DNA of 5,894 nucleotides from positions 1 through 5,894 of the forward strand of contig JAEUVW010000221.1 in NCBI GenBank assembly GCA_016786525.1, read 5' to 3'. Numbering within the stretch: the stretch's first letter is position 1; each line of letters begins with the position of its first letter. Of this stretch, positions 1-4,909 are shown piece by piece. The notes under the pieces were generated by a model. It worked only from the letters and a program-made list of their open reading frames with translations. It had not been told where the DNA came from and made no database searches. Origin of the DNA: Chitinophagaceae bacterium. GTDB taxonomy: Bacteria > Bacteroidota > Bacteroidia > Chitinophagales > Chitinophagaceae. The translations under genes were made by a program, and so were the position numbers.

Positions 1-22
1 AATAGTCCCGGTAACGGATCAT
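1..22 (-). CDS. Possible start of a further gene, cut by the left edge
   Basis: An ATG on the minus strand at 22-20 opens a frame that stays open to the window edge (M-I-R-Y-R-D-Y). It lies 62 nt downstream of the stop of the His-rich gene and points the same way. In Bacteroidota the related small His-rich proteins are usually followed by a TolC-like outer-membrane protein or a CusA/CzcA RND pump, so an efflux component would fit. Seven codons are too few to identify it, and the true start could lie outside the window. An imperfect hairpin (25-46) sits just upstream of this ATG. Confidence 0.25.
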
Positions 23-84
23 GCCCTGTCCGTACATGCAGACAGGCCCTGCCTTACCAGTTTACCTGTGTTGGAAAGAATCCG

Positions 85-495
85 TCAGGCTGCGATCGGG
101 GGGCGGAACACATCCGCGTAAAAAGAATGCACATAGAACGCATCATAGCGCATTGTATGCGTGATGCTTTCAGGGTAGACTGCTTGCGATGCATGTACCT
201 CGAAATCGATGTGGTTGGGTAAGGCCAGCTGCACCTGCACACTGCTTTGTGCACTTTGCATGGGCTCATGCGGATGATCGCCCATATGGTACTCATGTTC
301 GCCTTCAAACAGGTTCACAATGGACTCCAGGTTGAGCAGGTGTTCAAAGACAAAATCGAGGGGGGTAATATCGTGGTCTTCGTTACTGCATTGGGCATAC
401 ATGCTGTACAGGTCAAAATGCTGCATGCGGCCTGAAGGTTGTGTCAAACCCAGGCTTAAAAAAAACATCATCAGGACGACGCTTATTTTCTGCAC
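85..495 (-). CDS. Small secreted His/Asp/Glu-rich protein, probable accessory protein of a metal-efflux operon
   Basis: The protein is about 136 aa and is read from GTG at 495. That start gives a signal-peptide-like N-terminus: Lys3, then a hydrophobic stretch at residues 4-17 with no clear AxA cleavage site. The mature part has an acidic/His segment (E-D-H-D at 39-42), a leucine-rich stretch, and a cluster E-G-E-H-E-Y-H-M-G-D-H-P-H at 64-76 that looks able to bind metal. It ends in D-V-F-R-P-P-I-A-A. From memory, short secreted Bacteroidota proteins with this architecture and an 'FRPPI' tail commonly precede CusA/CzcA-type RND efflux genes. Role is inferred: periplasmic or exported metal binding, exact function unknown. 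The frame also opens at TTG 513 and has ATGs at 471 and 468. A TATATTTG promoter-like box at 507-500 leaves little room for a leader before the GTG, so 471 is a real alternative start, but it loses the lysine of the signal peptide. Confidence 0.72.
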   Translation of the reverse strand: MQKISVVLMMFFLSLGLTQPSGRMQHFDLYSMYAQCSNEDHDITPLDFVFEHLLNLESIVNLFEGEHEYHMGDHPHEPMQSAQSSVQVQLALPNHIDFEVHASQAVYPESITHTMRYDAFYVHSFYADVFRPPIAA

Positions 496-499
496 GCAA

Positions 500-507
500 C
501 AAATATA
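500..507 (-). promoter_or_regulatory. -7 promoter element before the His-rich gene
   Basis: TATATTTG on the minus strand matches the Bacteroidota -7 consensus TAnnTTTG exactly. I see no TTTG at 19-21 nt upstream, so the -33 element is missing or weak. Transcription would begin about 4-7 nt downstream, next to the candidate GTG start at 495. That means either a leaderless mRNA or a start at ATG 471/468. The spacing to the upstream DUF3050 gene (stop at 584) leaves room for independent expression. Confidence 0.4.
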
Positions 508-583
508 GTCCAAATGATCATAGCCGCTGCTGCCTTTGCACTTGCTTACAAAATCTTAACGTCAGCTAAGCTGCAGGTAAAAT

Positions 584-1357
584 TTACAGGATACTGATCT
601 CTGCCTGTATCGCATCCCAGAGCTGCAGACGGGCCTGCAGCGCCGCTTCCACCGCGGTCTGCGCCTCTGACCATTTTGCCGCATCATTGCCGCAGAGCTG
701 TTCCGTCATCTCATAGGCCAGGTGGGAATGATGGTCGCCATCCACCTCAATATGCCGCTCCAGGTAATACTGGAACACCGAAGCCCGGTCGGCCGTCTGG
801 CCGTTCAGGTCGCGGACAAAAGAAACGAACATTCCGGGGATCAGGTCTTCCCGACCGAAGGTAAACACCGCCGCCTGCAGGTATGCCCGCCCGCTGGCTA
901 TGGTCTCAAAAGTGCAGTGGATAAAATTGCGGATGGCCTGCGGCGCCTGCGCTGCATCCAGGGCCTGTGTCAGGGTCTGCCCGGCCTGCAGGGCATCAAG
1001 CAGCCTGCCAACAGGCTGCGTATCCGCACCCGCCTGTTGCATCGCCTCCCGGTACAGTTCAAAATGACTCATCCGCCTACCCTGCTGGTCCACATCGCTT
1101 TCTTCCCCGGTTACGATCTCGTTGATCAGGTAGCGGGTCGCCGCATTGCCCCGGGGCACCCAGGGCACGCTCACGCAAGTCAGTTCGCGCTGCAGCGTCT
1201 TCAGCAGGGACATAAAATCCCAGACGGCAAACACATGGTACTGCATGAATACCTGCAGTTTCGGCAGAGAATCGATGCTTCCGTACAGCGGATGATCCAC
1301 CAGTTGTTGCCGTAATGGCGCTATTCCTTTCCTCAGTTGTTCAATACCTGCAGTCAC
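584..1357 (-). CDS. DUF3050 family protein (haem-oxygenase-like fold)
   Basis: The protein is 257 aa, about full length for the family. It starts at GTG 1357; the in-frame stop at 1387-1385 and the absence of any in-frame ATG between it and 1357 support this start. Family hallmarks visible are H-P-L-Y at 22-25, Q-Y-H-V-F-A-V-W-D-F-M near 39-49, L-I-N-E-I-V-T-G-E-E-S at 77-87, and the conserved helix around R-H-I-E-V-D-G-D-H-H-S-H at 201-212. DUF3050 proteins are helical and belong to the haem-oxygenase/TenA-like superfamily; no reaction is established that I know of. H41, D47, E80, E85/E86, H202, E204, D206, H209 and H210 are candidate metal or cofactor ligands. No signal peptide, so cytoplasmic. 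The leader is A-rich (A8, seven nt before the GTG). It is divergent from the membrane-protein gene, with 91 bp between the starts. Confidence 0.9.
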   Translation of the reverse strand: MTAGIEQLRKGIAPLRQQLVDHPLYGSIDSLPKLQVFMQYHVFAVWDFMSLLKTLQRELTCVSVPWVPRGNAATRYLINEIVTGEESDVDQQGRRMSHFELYREAMQQAGADTQPVGRLLDALQAGQTLTQALDAAQAPQAIRNFIHCTFETIASGRAYLQAAVFTFGREDLIPGMFVSFVRDLNGQTADRASVFQYYLERHIEVDGDHHSHLAYEMTEQLCGNDAAKWSEAQTAVEAALQARLQLWDAIQAEISIL

Positions 1358-1379
1358 AGTCTTTTTTTTGATCCGGGCG

Positions 1380-1387
1380 CAAAACTA
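1380..1387 (-). promoter_or_regulatory. -7 promoter element of the DUF3050 gene
   Basis: TAGTTTTG on the minus strand matches TAnnTTTG, 22 nt upstream of the GTG start at 1357. That would give a short A-rich leader. I see no clear TTTG -33 partner at the usual spacing. The first TA of the box lies inside the stop codon (TAG) that closes the DUF3050 frame upstream, which supports the short leader. Confidence 0.45.
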
Positions 1388-1448
1388 TCGATAAATCGCC
1401 AGCCAGGCCTTCCGCTCATGCGTCAAAAAAACCTTAATTTAGTATACC

Positions 1449-1829
1449 GTGAAAAAACTACTGAACACCGGGCTGCTGCTGTCCTCGCTTATCGGGTACC
1501 TGGAATGGGGAACAGACCAGCGCAGCTTCCTGTTCCAGGTAGAGTGCACCCTATTCTTCCAGCCTGCCTGCGATAGCCTGGGTCACCCCTTTATCCTTTT
1601 ACCCCTGATCGGCCAGGCCCTGCTGCTGATCACCCTTTTCCAGAAAACACCATCCCGCTACCTGAGCCTCATAGGCCTGGCTTTGCTGAGCCTGATCATG
1701 CTGTTCCTGTTTGTCATTGGTATCATGAGCGGCAATGTGCTGATCGCGGGCTCCACCCTGCCCTTTATCGCCTGCGGCATCTTTGTACTGCGGGCACACC
1801 GCAAAAGGGCCGGTACCGCAACATTATAA
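1449..1829 (+). CDS. Small four-helix integral membrane protein, unknown function
   Basis: The protein is 126 aa from GTG 1449 (M-K-K-L-L). Predicted membrane segments lie near residues 5-20, 46-65, 71-93 and 97-115. A soluble loop of about 25 residues between the first two starts with G-Y-L-E-W-G and contains two cysteines (C33, C41). The C-terminus is basic (R-A-H-R-K-R), which would place it in the cytoplasm. It resembles short conserved Bacteroidota membrane proteins with a Y-L-E-W-G motif and H-P-F-x-L-L-P-L-x-G-Q at the second helix; I know of no assigned function. A weak -7-like box TAATTTAG (1435-1442) lies directly before the start, so the leader may be very short or absent. Its stop overlaps the stop of the convergent SRPBCC gene (shared TTATAA, 1824-1829). 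Confidence 0.82.
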   Translation: MKKLLNTGLLLSSLIGYLEWGTDQRSFLFQVECTLFFQPACDSLGHPFILLPLIGQALLLITLFQKTPSRYLSLIGLALLSLIMLFLFVIGIMSGNVLIAGSTLPFIACGIFVLRAHRKRAGTATL

Positions 1830-2339
1830 TACAGTTCCGGCCAGCAGGCCTTCCAGTACACGCATCGCCGCGGCCAGGCCATCCTGCACACTGCGTTGCT
1901 GTTCCCTGAAGGCTGCCCTTTCCGCTTCGCTGGCATGGACCGGGTAGCAGTGGTTCTCCACCCTTGTTTTCCCCTGCTCCTCGCTGAAGCGGAATACATT
2001 CATCATCTCCAAAGGCCAGGCCTCAAAAAAAGGCGCTTTGCAGATCCCCCCGTTTTCGTCGGAAAAAGAAAGCGTGAGCTCGATCAGCTCCGGCTCCCGG
2101 ATCTGCCCATACACAAAGCGCGCCCACATCGTCGTATCCGCGTTTTCCATTTGAAACAGGCAATGCCCGCCGGGGCGGAAATCCAGGTATTGCACCTTCA
2201 TTGTAAAACCCGCAGGACCCCACCAACGGGCCAGCATAGCGGCATCGGAGAATGCCCGGAATACCAGCGTACGCGGGGCATTGAATTCGTGGGATACACG
2301 GATGGAGTCCGCCTGATTTCCCTGGTCGTGAATGGTCAT
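1824..2339 (-). CDS. AHSA1-type SRPBCC domain protein (first copy)
   Basis: The protein is 171 aa starting at ATG 2339, whose ATGA overlaps the arsR stop. A longer frame upstream is only read-through of the arsR region. It is an SRPBCC/START-like ligand-binding fold of the AHSA1 (activator of Hsp90 ATPase homologue 1-like) family. Typical features are an opening strand V-S-H-E-F-N-A-P, V-F-R-A-F-S-D, A-R-W-W-G-P, D-F-R-P-G-G near the middle, and a long C-terminal helix ending Q-D-G-L-A-A-A-M-R-V-L-E-G-L-L. The fold makes a hydrophobic cavity; the ligand is unknown. In many bacteria such genes sit directly behind an ArsR-type regulator, as here, so it is probably co-expressed with and functionally tied to that repressor. 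It is cytoplasmic, and a distant paralogue of the SRPBCC protein at 2844-3347. Confidence 0.92.
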   Translation of the reverse strand: MTIHDQGNQADSIRVSHEFNAPRTLVFRAFSDAAMLARWWGPAGFTMKVQYLDFRPGGHCLFQMENADTTMWARFVYGQIREPELIELTLSFSDENGGICKAPFFEAWPLEMMNVFRFSEEQGKTRVENHCYPVHASEAERAAFREQQRSVQDGLAAAMRVLEGLLAGTVL

Positions 2340-2659
2340 TTTTTTTGTTGTTTTTGAAGCGTTGATAAATAATTGTCCAAGGAAGCAAATTGGGCAGTCC
2401 AGAATTGCTGGTACTGGCTGACCCAGTCCGATACCGCCTGCAACTGGTCCAGGCGTGCCTCGCAATAGCGCTCACGGCCCTGCTGCCGGACGGCCACCAG
2501 GCCACATTCTTCAAGAATCTTTATATGCAGCGACACCGCCTGCCGACTCATGGCAAATTGCCCGGCAAGGGCATTCACACTCAGGGCCTGGGCCGCCAGC
2601 AGGCCGATAATGGCCCGCCTGGTCGGATCGGCTATGGCCTGGAATACATCTCGTCTCAT
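2336..2659 (-). CDS. ArsR/SmtB-type winged-helix repressor
   Basis: The protein is 107 aa from ATG 2659. A 25-residue in-frame extension upstream is rejected because it would run through the promoter. The sequence shows D-V-F-Q-A-I-A-D-P-T-R-R near 4-15, a recognition helix at about 38-51 (S-R-Q-A-V-S-L-H-I-K-I-L-E-E), a wing around 55-67 with G-R-E-R-Y, and a C-terminal helix with W-V-S-Q-Y-Q-Q-F-W (79-87). This belongs to the ArsR subgroup paired with SRPBCC proteins. The metal-binding C-x-C motif of ArsR/SmtB is absent; the only cysteines are C52 and C66, so metal sensing is unlikely. The tail Q-K-Q-Q-K-K is encoded by an A-rich stretch that also serves as the start region of the next gene. 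It probably represses its own promoter through the palindromes at 2665-2707. Confidence 0.93.
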   Translation of the reverse strand: MRRDVFQAIADPTRRAIIGLLAAQALSVNALAGQFAMSRQAVSLHIKILEECGLVAVRQQGRERYCEARLDQLQAVSDWVSQYQQFWTAQFASLDNYLSTLQKQQKK

Positions 2660-2664
2660 TATTA

Positions 2665-2682
2665 TGCAAGCATTTACTTGCA
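2665..2682. promoter_or_regulatory. Palindrome over the arsR start site, candidate ArsR operator 1
   Basis: TGCAAG-N6-CTTGCA is a perfect inverted repeat with 6-bp arms. It covers the predicted arsR transcription start and the end of its -7 box. It shares the GCAAG half-site with the second palindrome at 2692-2707. ArsR-family dimers typically bind such short dyads at their own promoters; the assignment is inference. Confidence 0.6.
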
Positions 2683-2712
2683 AAAGTACAAGCAAGCAAT
2701 CGCTTGCGCAAA
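2681..2712 (-). promoter_or_regulatory. Promoter of arsR-SRPBCC (-33 TTTG, -7 TACTTTTG)
   Basis: On the minus strand TTTG (2712-2709) is followed after exactly 20 nt by TACTTTTG (2688-2681), matching the Bacteroidota TTTG / TAnnTTTG promoter. The predicted transcription start is near 2674-2677, leaving about 15-18 nt before the arsR ATG at 2659. Two palindromes overlap it: one within the spacer and one across the start site. Confidence 0.8.
2692..2707. promoter_or_regulatory. Palindrome in the arsR promoter spacer, candidate ArsR operator 2
   Basis: GCAAGC-N4-GCTTGC is a perfect inverted repeat with 6-bp arms. It lies wholly between the -33 and -7 elements of the arsR promoter, where a bound repressor would block RNA polymerase. 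Another CAAGC half-site overlaps its left edge (2689-2693), so the region carries five related half-sites within about 43 bp. Confidence 0.6.
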
Positions 2713-2740
2713 TAAATTGTAGATTTTTTTGCATAAAAAA

Positions 2741-2772
2741 TTTGCGAAACCAAATGGTTGCCTTTATATTTG
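2741..2772 (+). promoter_or_regulatory. Promoter of the second SRPBCC gene (-33 TTTG, -7 TATATTTG)
   Basis: TTTG (2741-2744), then exactly 20 nt, then TATATTTG (2765-2772) is a full match to the Bacteroidota promoter. The start should be near 2777-2780, giving a leader of roughly 65 nt that ends in an A-rich stretch before ATG 2844. It is back-to-back with the arsR promoter; the two -33 elements are 28 nt apart. Confidence 0.8.
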
Positions 2773-2777
2773 CAACC
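2748..2777. promoter_or_regulatory. Two overlapping palindromes on the second SRPBCC promoter
   Basis: GGTTGC (2756-2761) and GCAACC (2772-2777) form a perfect 6-bp inverted repeat that brackets the -7 box. AACCA-AA-TGGTT (2748-2759) is a second palindrome in the promoter spacer, overlapping the first. Their half-site GGTTGC differs from the GCAAG(C) half-site at the arsR promoter. The position suggests an operator, possibly for a regulator other than the local ArsR. Confidence 0.4.
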
Positions 2778-2843
2778 GATTAGTTTCATAATTAAACCCG
2801 GCATCAACGTCAACTATTCTTAACTTACTTAAAAACGAAAAAA

Positions 2844-3347
2844 ATGAACAGCAACCTGGCTTACGACTTTACAGTCAACAAAGAAGACAAAACGATCACG
2901 GTGCAAAGGGAATTTGCCGCCGATGTCGCAACAGTATGGAGCGCCTACACCCGCAGCGAGATCCTGGACCAATGGTGGGCGCCCAAGCCCTGGAAAGCCC
3001 GTACCAAAAGGATGGACTTCCGCGAAGGCGGGCAATGGCTCTACGCGATGGTCGGACCAAACGGCGAAGAACACTGGTCTATCGCCAACTACAAGCGCAT
3101 TGTACCGCAACAGCAGTTTATCGGCCTGGATGGTTTTACAGACTCCGAAGGGCAGCTGAACCCGGACATGCCGCAGTCCAGCTGGGATGTACGCTTCTCC
3201 GCAAAAGGAGCGCATACCCTGGTTCAGATCCTGATCACCTACGAAGACCTGGAACAGCTGGAAGCAACCATCAAAATGGGCTTCAAAGAAGGCCTGGCCA
3301 TGGGTATGGAAAACCTGGATGCTTTACTGCCTTCACTGAAAAAATAA
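2844..3347 (+). CDS. AHSA1-type SRPBCC domain protein (second copy)
   Basis: The protein is 167 aa from ATG 2844, preceded by an A-rich start region without a Shine-Dalgarno sequence. It has the same family pattern as the product of 1824-2339: V-Q-R-E-F-A-A near 20-26, a Q-W-W-A-P motif after the first helix, M-D-F-R-E-G-G-Q-W-L-Y, and a C-terminal helix with G-F-K-E-G-L-A-M-G-M-E-N-L-D. The two differ widely elsewhere, so they are old paralogues rather than a recent duplication. The fold forms a hydrophobic ligand pocket; ligand unknown, cytoplasmic. It is transcribed alone from a strong predicted promoter, divergent from arsR, and ended by the terminator at 3371-3402. Confidence 0.93.
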   Translation: MNSNLAYDFTVNKEDKTITVQREFAADVATVWSAYTRSEILDQWWAPKPWKARTKRMDFREGGQWLYAMVGPNGEEHWSIANYKRIVPQQQFIGLDGFTDSEGQLNPDMPQSSWDVRFSAKGAHTLVQILITYEDLEQLEATIKMGFKEGLAMGMENLDALLPSLKK

Positions 3348-3370
3348 AAATAACATTCCAAATACCCGTT

Positions 3371-3402
3371 CAAAAGCCGCTCCTGTAGCGGCTTTTGTTT
3401 TT
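3371..3402 (+). terminator. Rho-independent terminator after the second SRPBCC gene
   Basis: The 11-bp perfect stem CAAAAGCCGCT / AGCGGCTTTTG has a 5-nt loop (CCTGT) and is followed by a T-run (3398-3402). It lies 23 nt after the stop. The minus-strand side lacks a good T-run, so it probably acts on the plus strand only. Confidence 0.9.
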
Positions 3403-3418
3403 CCGGCACCGTCTTAAA

Positions 3419-3447
3419 CCTGTTCCCCACCCCTGACCCGGAACAGG
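3419..3447. promoter_or_regulatory. 8-bp inverted repeat upstream of the alcohol dehydrogenase promoter
   Basis: CCTGTTCC-N13-GGAACAGG is perfect in both arms. It lies 16 nt upstream of the -7 box TACCTTTG, where a -33 element would be expected but is not seen. There is no T-run after it and it follows a separate terminator, so it is more likely an operator or activator site than a terminator. Confidence 0.45.
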
Positions 3448-3463
3448 GACAGCAGTCAGCCGC

Positions 3464-3471
3464 TACCTTTG
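3464..3471 (+). promoter_or_regulatory. -7 promoter element of the alcohol dehydrogenase gene
   Basis: TACCTTTG matches TAnnTTTG, 18 nt before the ATG at 3490. No TTTG lies at the -33 position, so the promoter may depend on an activator. The element overlaps the first codons of a longer in-frame reading, which argues for 3490 as the true start. Confidence 0.55.
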
Positions 3472-3489
3472 CGCCTTAAAGAAACTCTA

Positions 3490-4551
3490 ATGAGCAACAC
3501 GCAACAGACCAAAGCCTTTGGCACCGAAGCTGCCGATGCAGCTTTACAAGCCATGAATATTACCCGCCGCGAAGTGCTGAGCGACGACGTGGAGATCGAG
3601 ATCCTGTATTGCGGGGTCTGTCACTCCGACCTGCATACTGCGCGCAACGATTGGGGCGGTACCGTATACCCCGCCGTTCCGGGACACGAGATCGTCGGCC
3701 GGGTGAGTAGGGTCGGCAGCGCCGTAAGCCGCTTCAAAGCCGGCGACCTGGCAGCAGTGGGTTGCATGGTCGACTCCTGCGGCGAATGCGGCAATTGTAA
3801 AAAAGACCTGGAACAGTATTGTACCAAGGGCTTTACCGGCACCTACAATGGTGTGGACAAACACCTGGGCGCCCGCACCTATGGCGGCTACTCCGAAAAA
3901 GTAGTGGTCAAAGAACACTTCGTGCTCAAAGTACCCGCCAGCCTAGACCTGGCTGCCACTGCTCCCCTGCTGTGTGCAGGCATCACCACCTGGTCGCCGC
4001 TGCGCCACTGGAAAGTCGGCAAAGGCAGCACTATTGCCGTGGTCGGACTGGGAGGTCTGGGCCATATGGCCATCAAGCTGGCCAGGGGCCTGGGCGCACA
4101 CGTTACCCTGTTTTCCCGCACGCCGGACAAAAAGCAGGATGCGCTGGACCTGGGTGCCGACGATATCATCATCTCTACAGACGACGCTGCGATGGAAGCC
4201 GCAGCCGGGCGTTTTGACCTCATCATCGATACCGTTCCCTATGTACACGACCTGAACCCCTATATCCGGACCCTGTCCGCCAGCGGCACCCTGGTACTCG
4301 TAGGCTTCCTGGGCAAGCTGGAACCGATGCTGAACACAGCGCCTATGGTGATCGGACGCAAAGCCATCTCCGGCTCCCTGATCGGCGGTATTGCCGAGAC
4401 ACAGGAGATGCTGGACTTCTGCGGTGAGCACAATATCAGCTCCGAAATAGAGCTCATCAACATACAGGACATCAATGAGGCGTATGAACGCATGCTGAAA
4501 AGTGACGTACGCTACCGCTTTGTCATCGATATGGCGTCTTTGAAACAATAG
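3490..4551 (+). CDS. Zinc-dependent alcohol dehydrogenase, NAD(P)-dependent (CAD/YahK type)
   Basis: This 353-aa protein is a full-length medium-chain dehydrogenase that should interconvert alcohols and aldehydes. Catalytic zinc ligands are C44 (G-V-C-H-S-D), H66-E67 (P-G-H-E) and C162 (L-L-C-A-G). The structural zinc site is C97, C100, C103, C111. The Rossmann motif G-L-G-G-L-G is at 186-191. The segment after the second strand (F-S-R-T-P-D-K, 208-214) has Ser/Arg/Lys where an acidic residue would favour NADH, so NADPH is the more likely cofactor. The closest characterised relatives by motif are cinnamyl alcohol dehydrogenases and E. coli YahK, broad aldehyde reductases; the substrate here is unknown. 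Start ATG 3490 is chosen because the -7 box lies at 3464-3471. It is monocistronic, flanked by terminators, which fits aldehyde detoxification (inference). Confidence 0.95.
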   Translation: MSNTQQTKAFGTEAADAALQAMNITRREVLSDDVEIEILYCGVCHSDLHTARNDWGGTVYPAVPGHEIVGRVSRVGSAVSRFKAGDLAAVGCMVDSCGECGNCKKDLEQYCTKGFTGTYNGVDKHLGARTYGGYSEKVVVKEHFVLKVPASLDLAATAPLLCAGITTWSPLRHWKVGKGSTIAVVGLGGLGHMAIKLARGLGAHVTLFSRTPDKKQDALDLGADDIIISTDDAAMEAAAGRFDLIIDTVPYVHDLNPYIRTLSASGTLVLVGFLGKLEPMLNTAPMVIGRKAISGSLIGGIAETQEMLDFCGEHNISSEIELINIQDINEAYERMLKSDVRYRFVIDMASLKQ

Positions 4552-4567
4552 GACTTCCCCACCCTGT

Positions 4568-4607
4568 GCGGCAAAGTTGCAGCCCTGCTGCACTTTGCCG
4601 CTTTTTT
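4568..4607 (+). terminator. Rho-independent terminator after the alcohol dehydrogenase gene
   Basis: The stem pairs GCGGCAAAG (4568-4576) with CTTTGCCGC (4593-4601) and TGCAG (4578-4582) with CTGCA (4588-4592). There is one bulged T and a 5-nt loop, and the stem is followed by six T (4602-4607). It begins 16 nt after the stop codon. Confidence 0.9.
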
Positions 4608-4794
4608 ATCGGAACGGCAGAAAGGCAGGCCGGGGTCAGTACGGCGCGAAAGGCCATCGGCCTTTGCTCCGGTGCACCGATGAAACAGAAACAGGCATCT
4701 ACCCTGCTGTACCGGTAAGCACTCCGGGAGGACCAGGCCAATATTGCCGTCTTCGGCCTCCGGCCGGACCTGCACTTTATGAGGCAACCGTTAA

Positions 4795-4827
4795 CCGGCA
4801 CAGCCGGGGACACCGCCGGATTTTTTT
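4795..4827 (+). terminator. Weak terminator-like element
   Basis: CCGGC (4795-4799) can pair with GCCGG at 4803-4807 or, alternatively, with GCCGG at 4815-4819. The latter is followed by A and seven T (4821-4827). The stem is only 5 bp, so it may be a chance structure. Confidence 0.2.
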
Positions 4828-4883
4828 CAGACCGCAACATCAATTTTCCTGCCCCCTGACATAGGGTTGTCACTCTGCCCTTC

Positions 4884-4891
4884 CACATTTG
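4884..4891 (+). promoter_or_regulatory. Possible -7 element of the DUF1569-YdeI operon
   Basis: CACATTTG matches TAnnTTTG at seven of eight positions and sits 18 nt before ATG 4910, the same distance as at the alcohol dehydrogenase gene. No -33 element is clear. It overlaps a TTG (4889-4891) that would start a longer reading, which supports ATG 4910. Confidence 0.3.
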
Positions 4892-4909
4892 TATCACAAT
4901 CTGATCCGA

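Larger units (their letters stand above)
4608..4909. other. Gene-free stretch of about 300 bp
   Basis: No convincing gene is seen here. Open frames on the minus strand run antisense into the dehydrogenase and its terminator and show no family features. The plus-strand frame from 4602 to 4856 reads in codons with a GC-rich third base but has one in-frame TAA (4716-4718). It includes a protein-like stretch (A-N-I-A-V-F-G-L-R-P-D) and could be a decayed gene. Short hairpins are present: AAAGGCC-ATC-GGCCTTT (4649-4665) and repeated CCGGC/GCCGG units (4795-4819) ending in a T7 run. The right end holds the promoter of the next operon. Confidence 0.6.

Noticed and set aside
25..46. CCTGTC-N10-GACAGG as a terminator between the His-rich gene and the next
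   Set aside because: The stem is 6 bp with a 10-nt loop and no T-run on the minus strand; it is too weak to call.
563..573. CAGCT-A-AGCTG palindrome after the DUF3050 stop as a terminator
   Set aside because: A 1-nt loop cannot form, the stem is very short, and no T-run follows on the minus strand.
722..1315. 197-codon open frame on the plus strand
   Set aside because: It is antisense to the clear DUF3050 gene and shows no family features; GC-rich codon use creates such shadow frames.
2340..2465. Upstream extension of the first SRPBCC protein (to 213 aa)
   Set aside because: The extra 42 residues are an out-of-frame reading of arsR; the ATGA overlap and A-rich region support ATG 2339.
2660..2734. 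Upstream extension of ArsR (to 132 aa)
   Set aside because: It would translate through the arsR promoter and operators, and ArsR relatives start close to the D-V-F-Q-A-I-A-D-P motif.
3469..3489. Seven-codon N-terminal extension of the alcohol dehydrogenase
   Set aside because: It would begin inside the TACCTTTG promoter element, and relatives start near ATG 3490.
3943..4593. 216-codon open frame on the minus strand
   Set aside because: It is antisense to the alcohol dehydrogenase, whose zinc and Rossmann motifs are intact, and it runs through that gene's terminator.
4649..4665. AAAGGCC-ATC-GGCCTTT hairpin as a terminator
   Set aside because: There is no T-run on either side and a strong terminator already lies at 4568-4607; probably a chance palindrome in GC-rich DNA.
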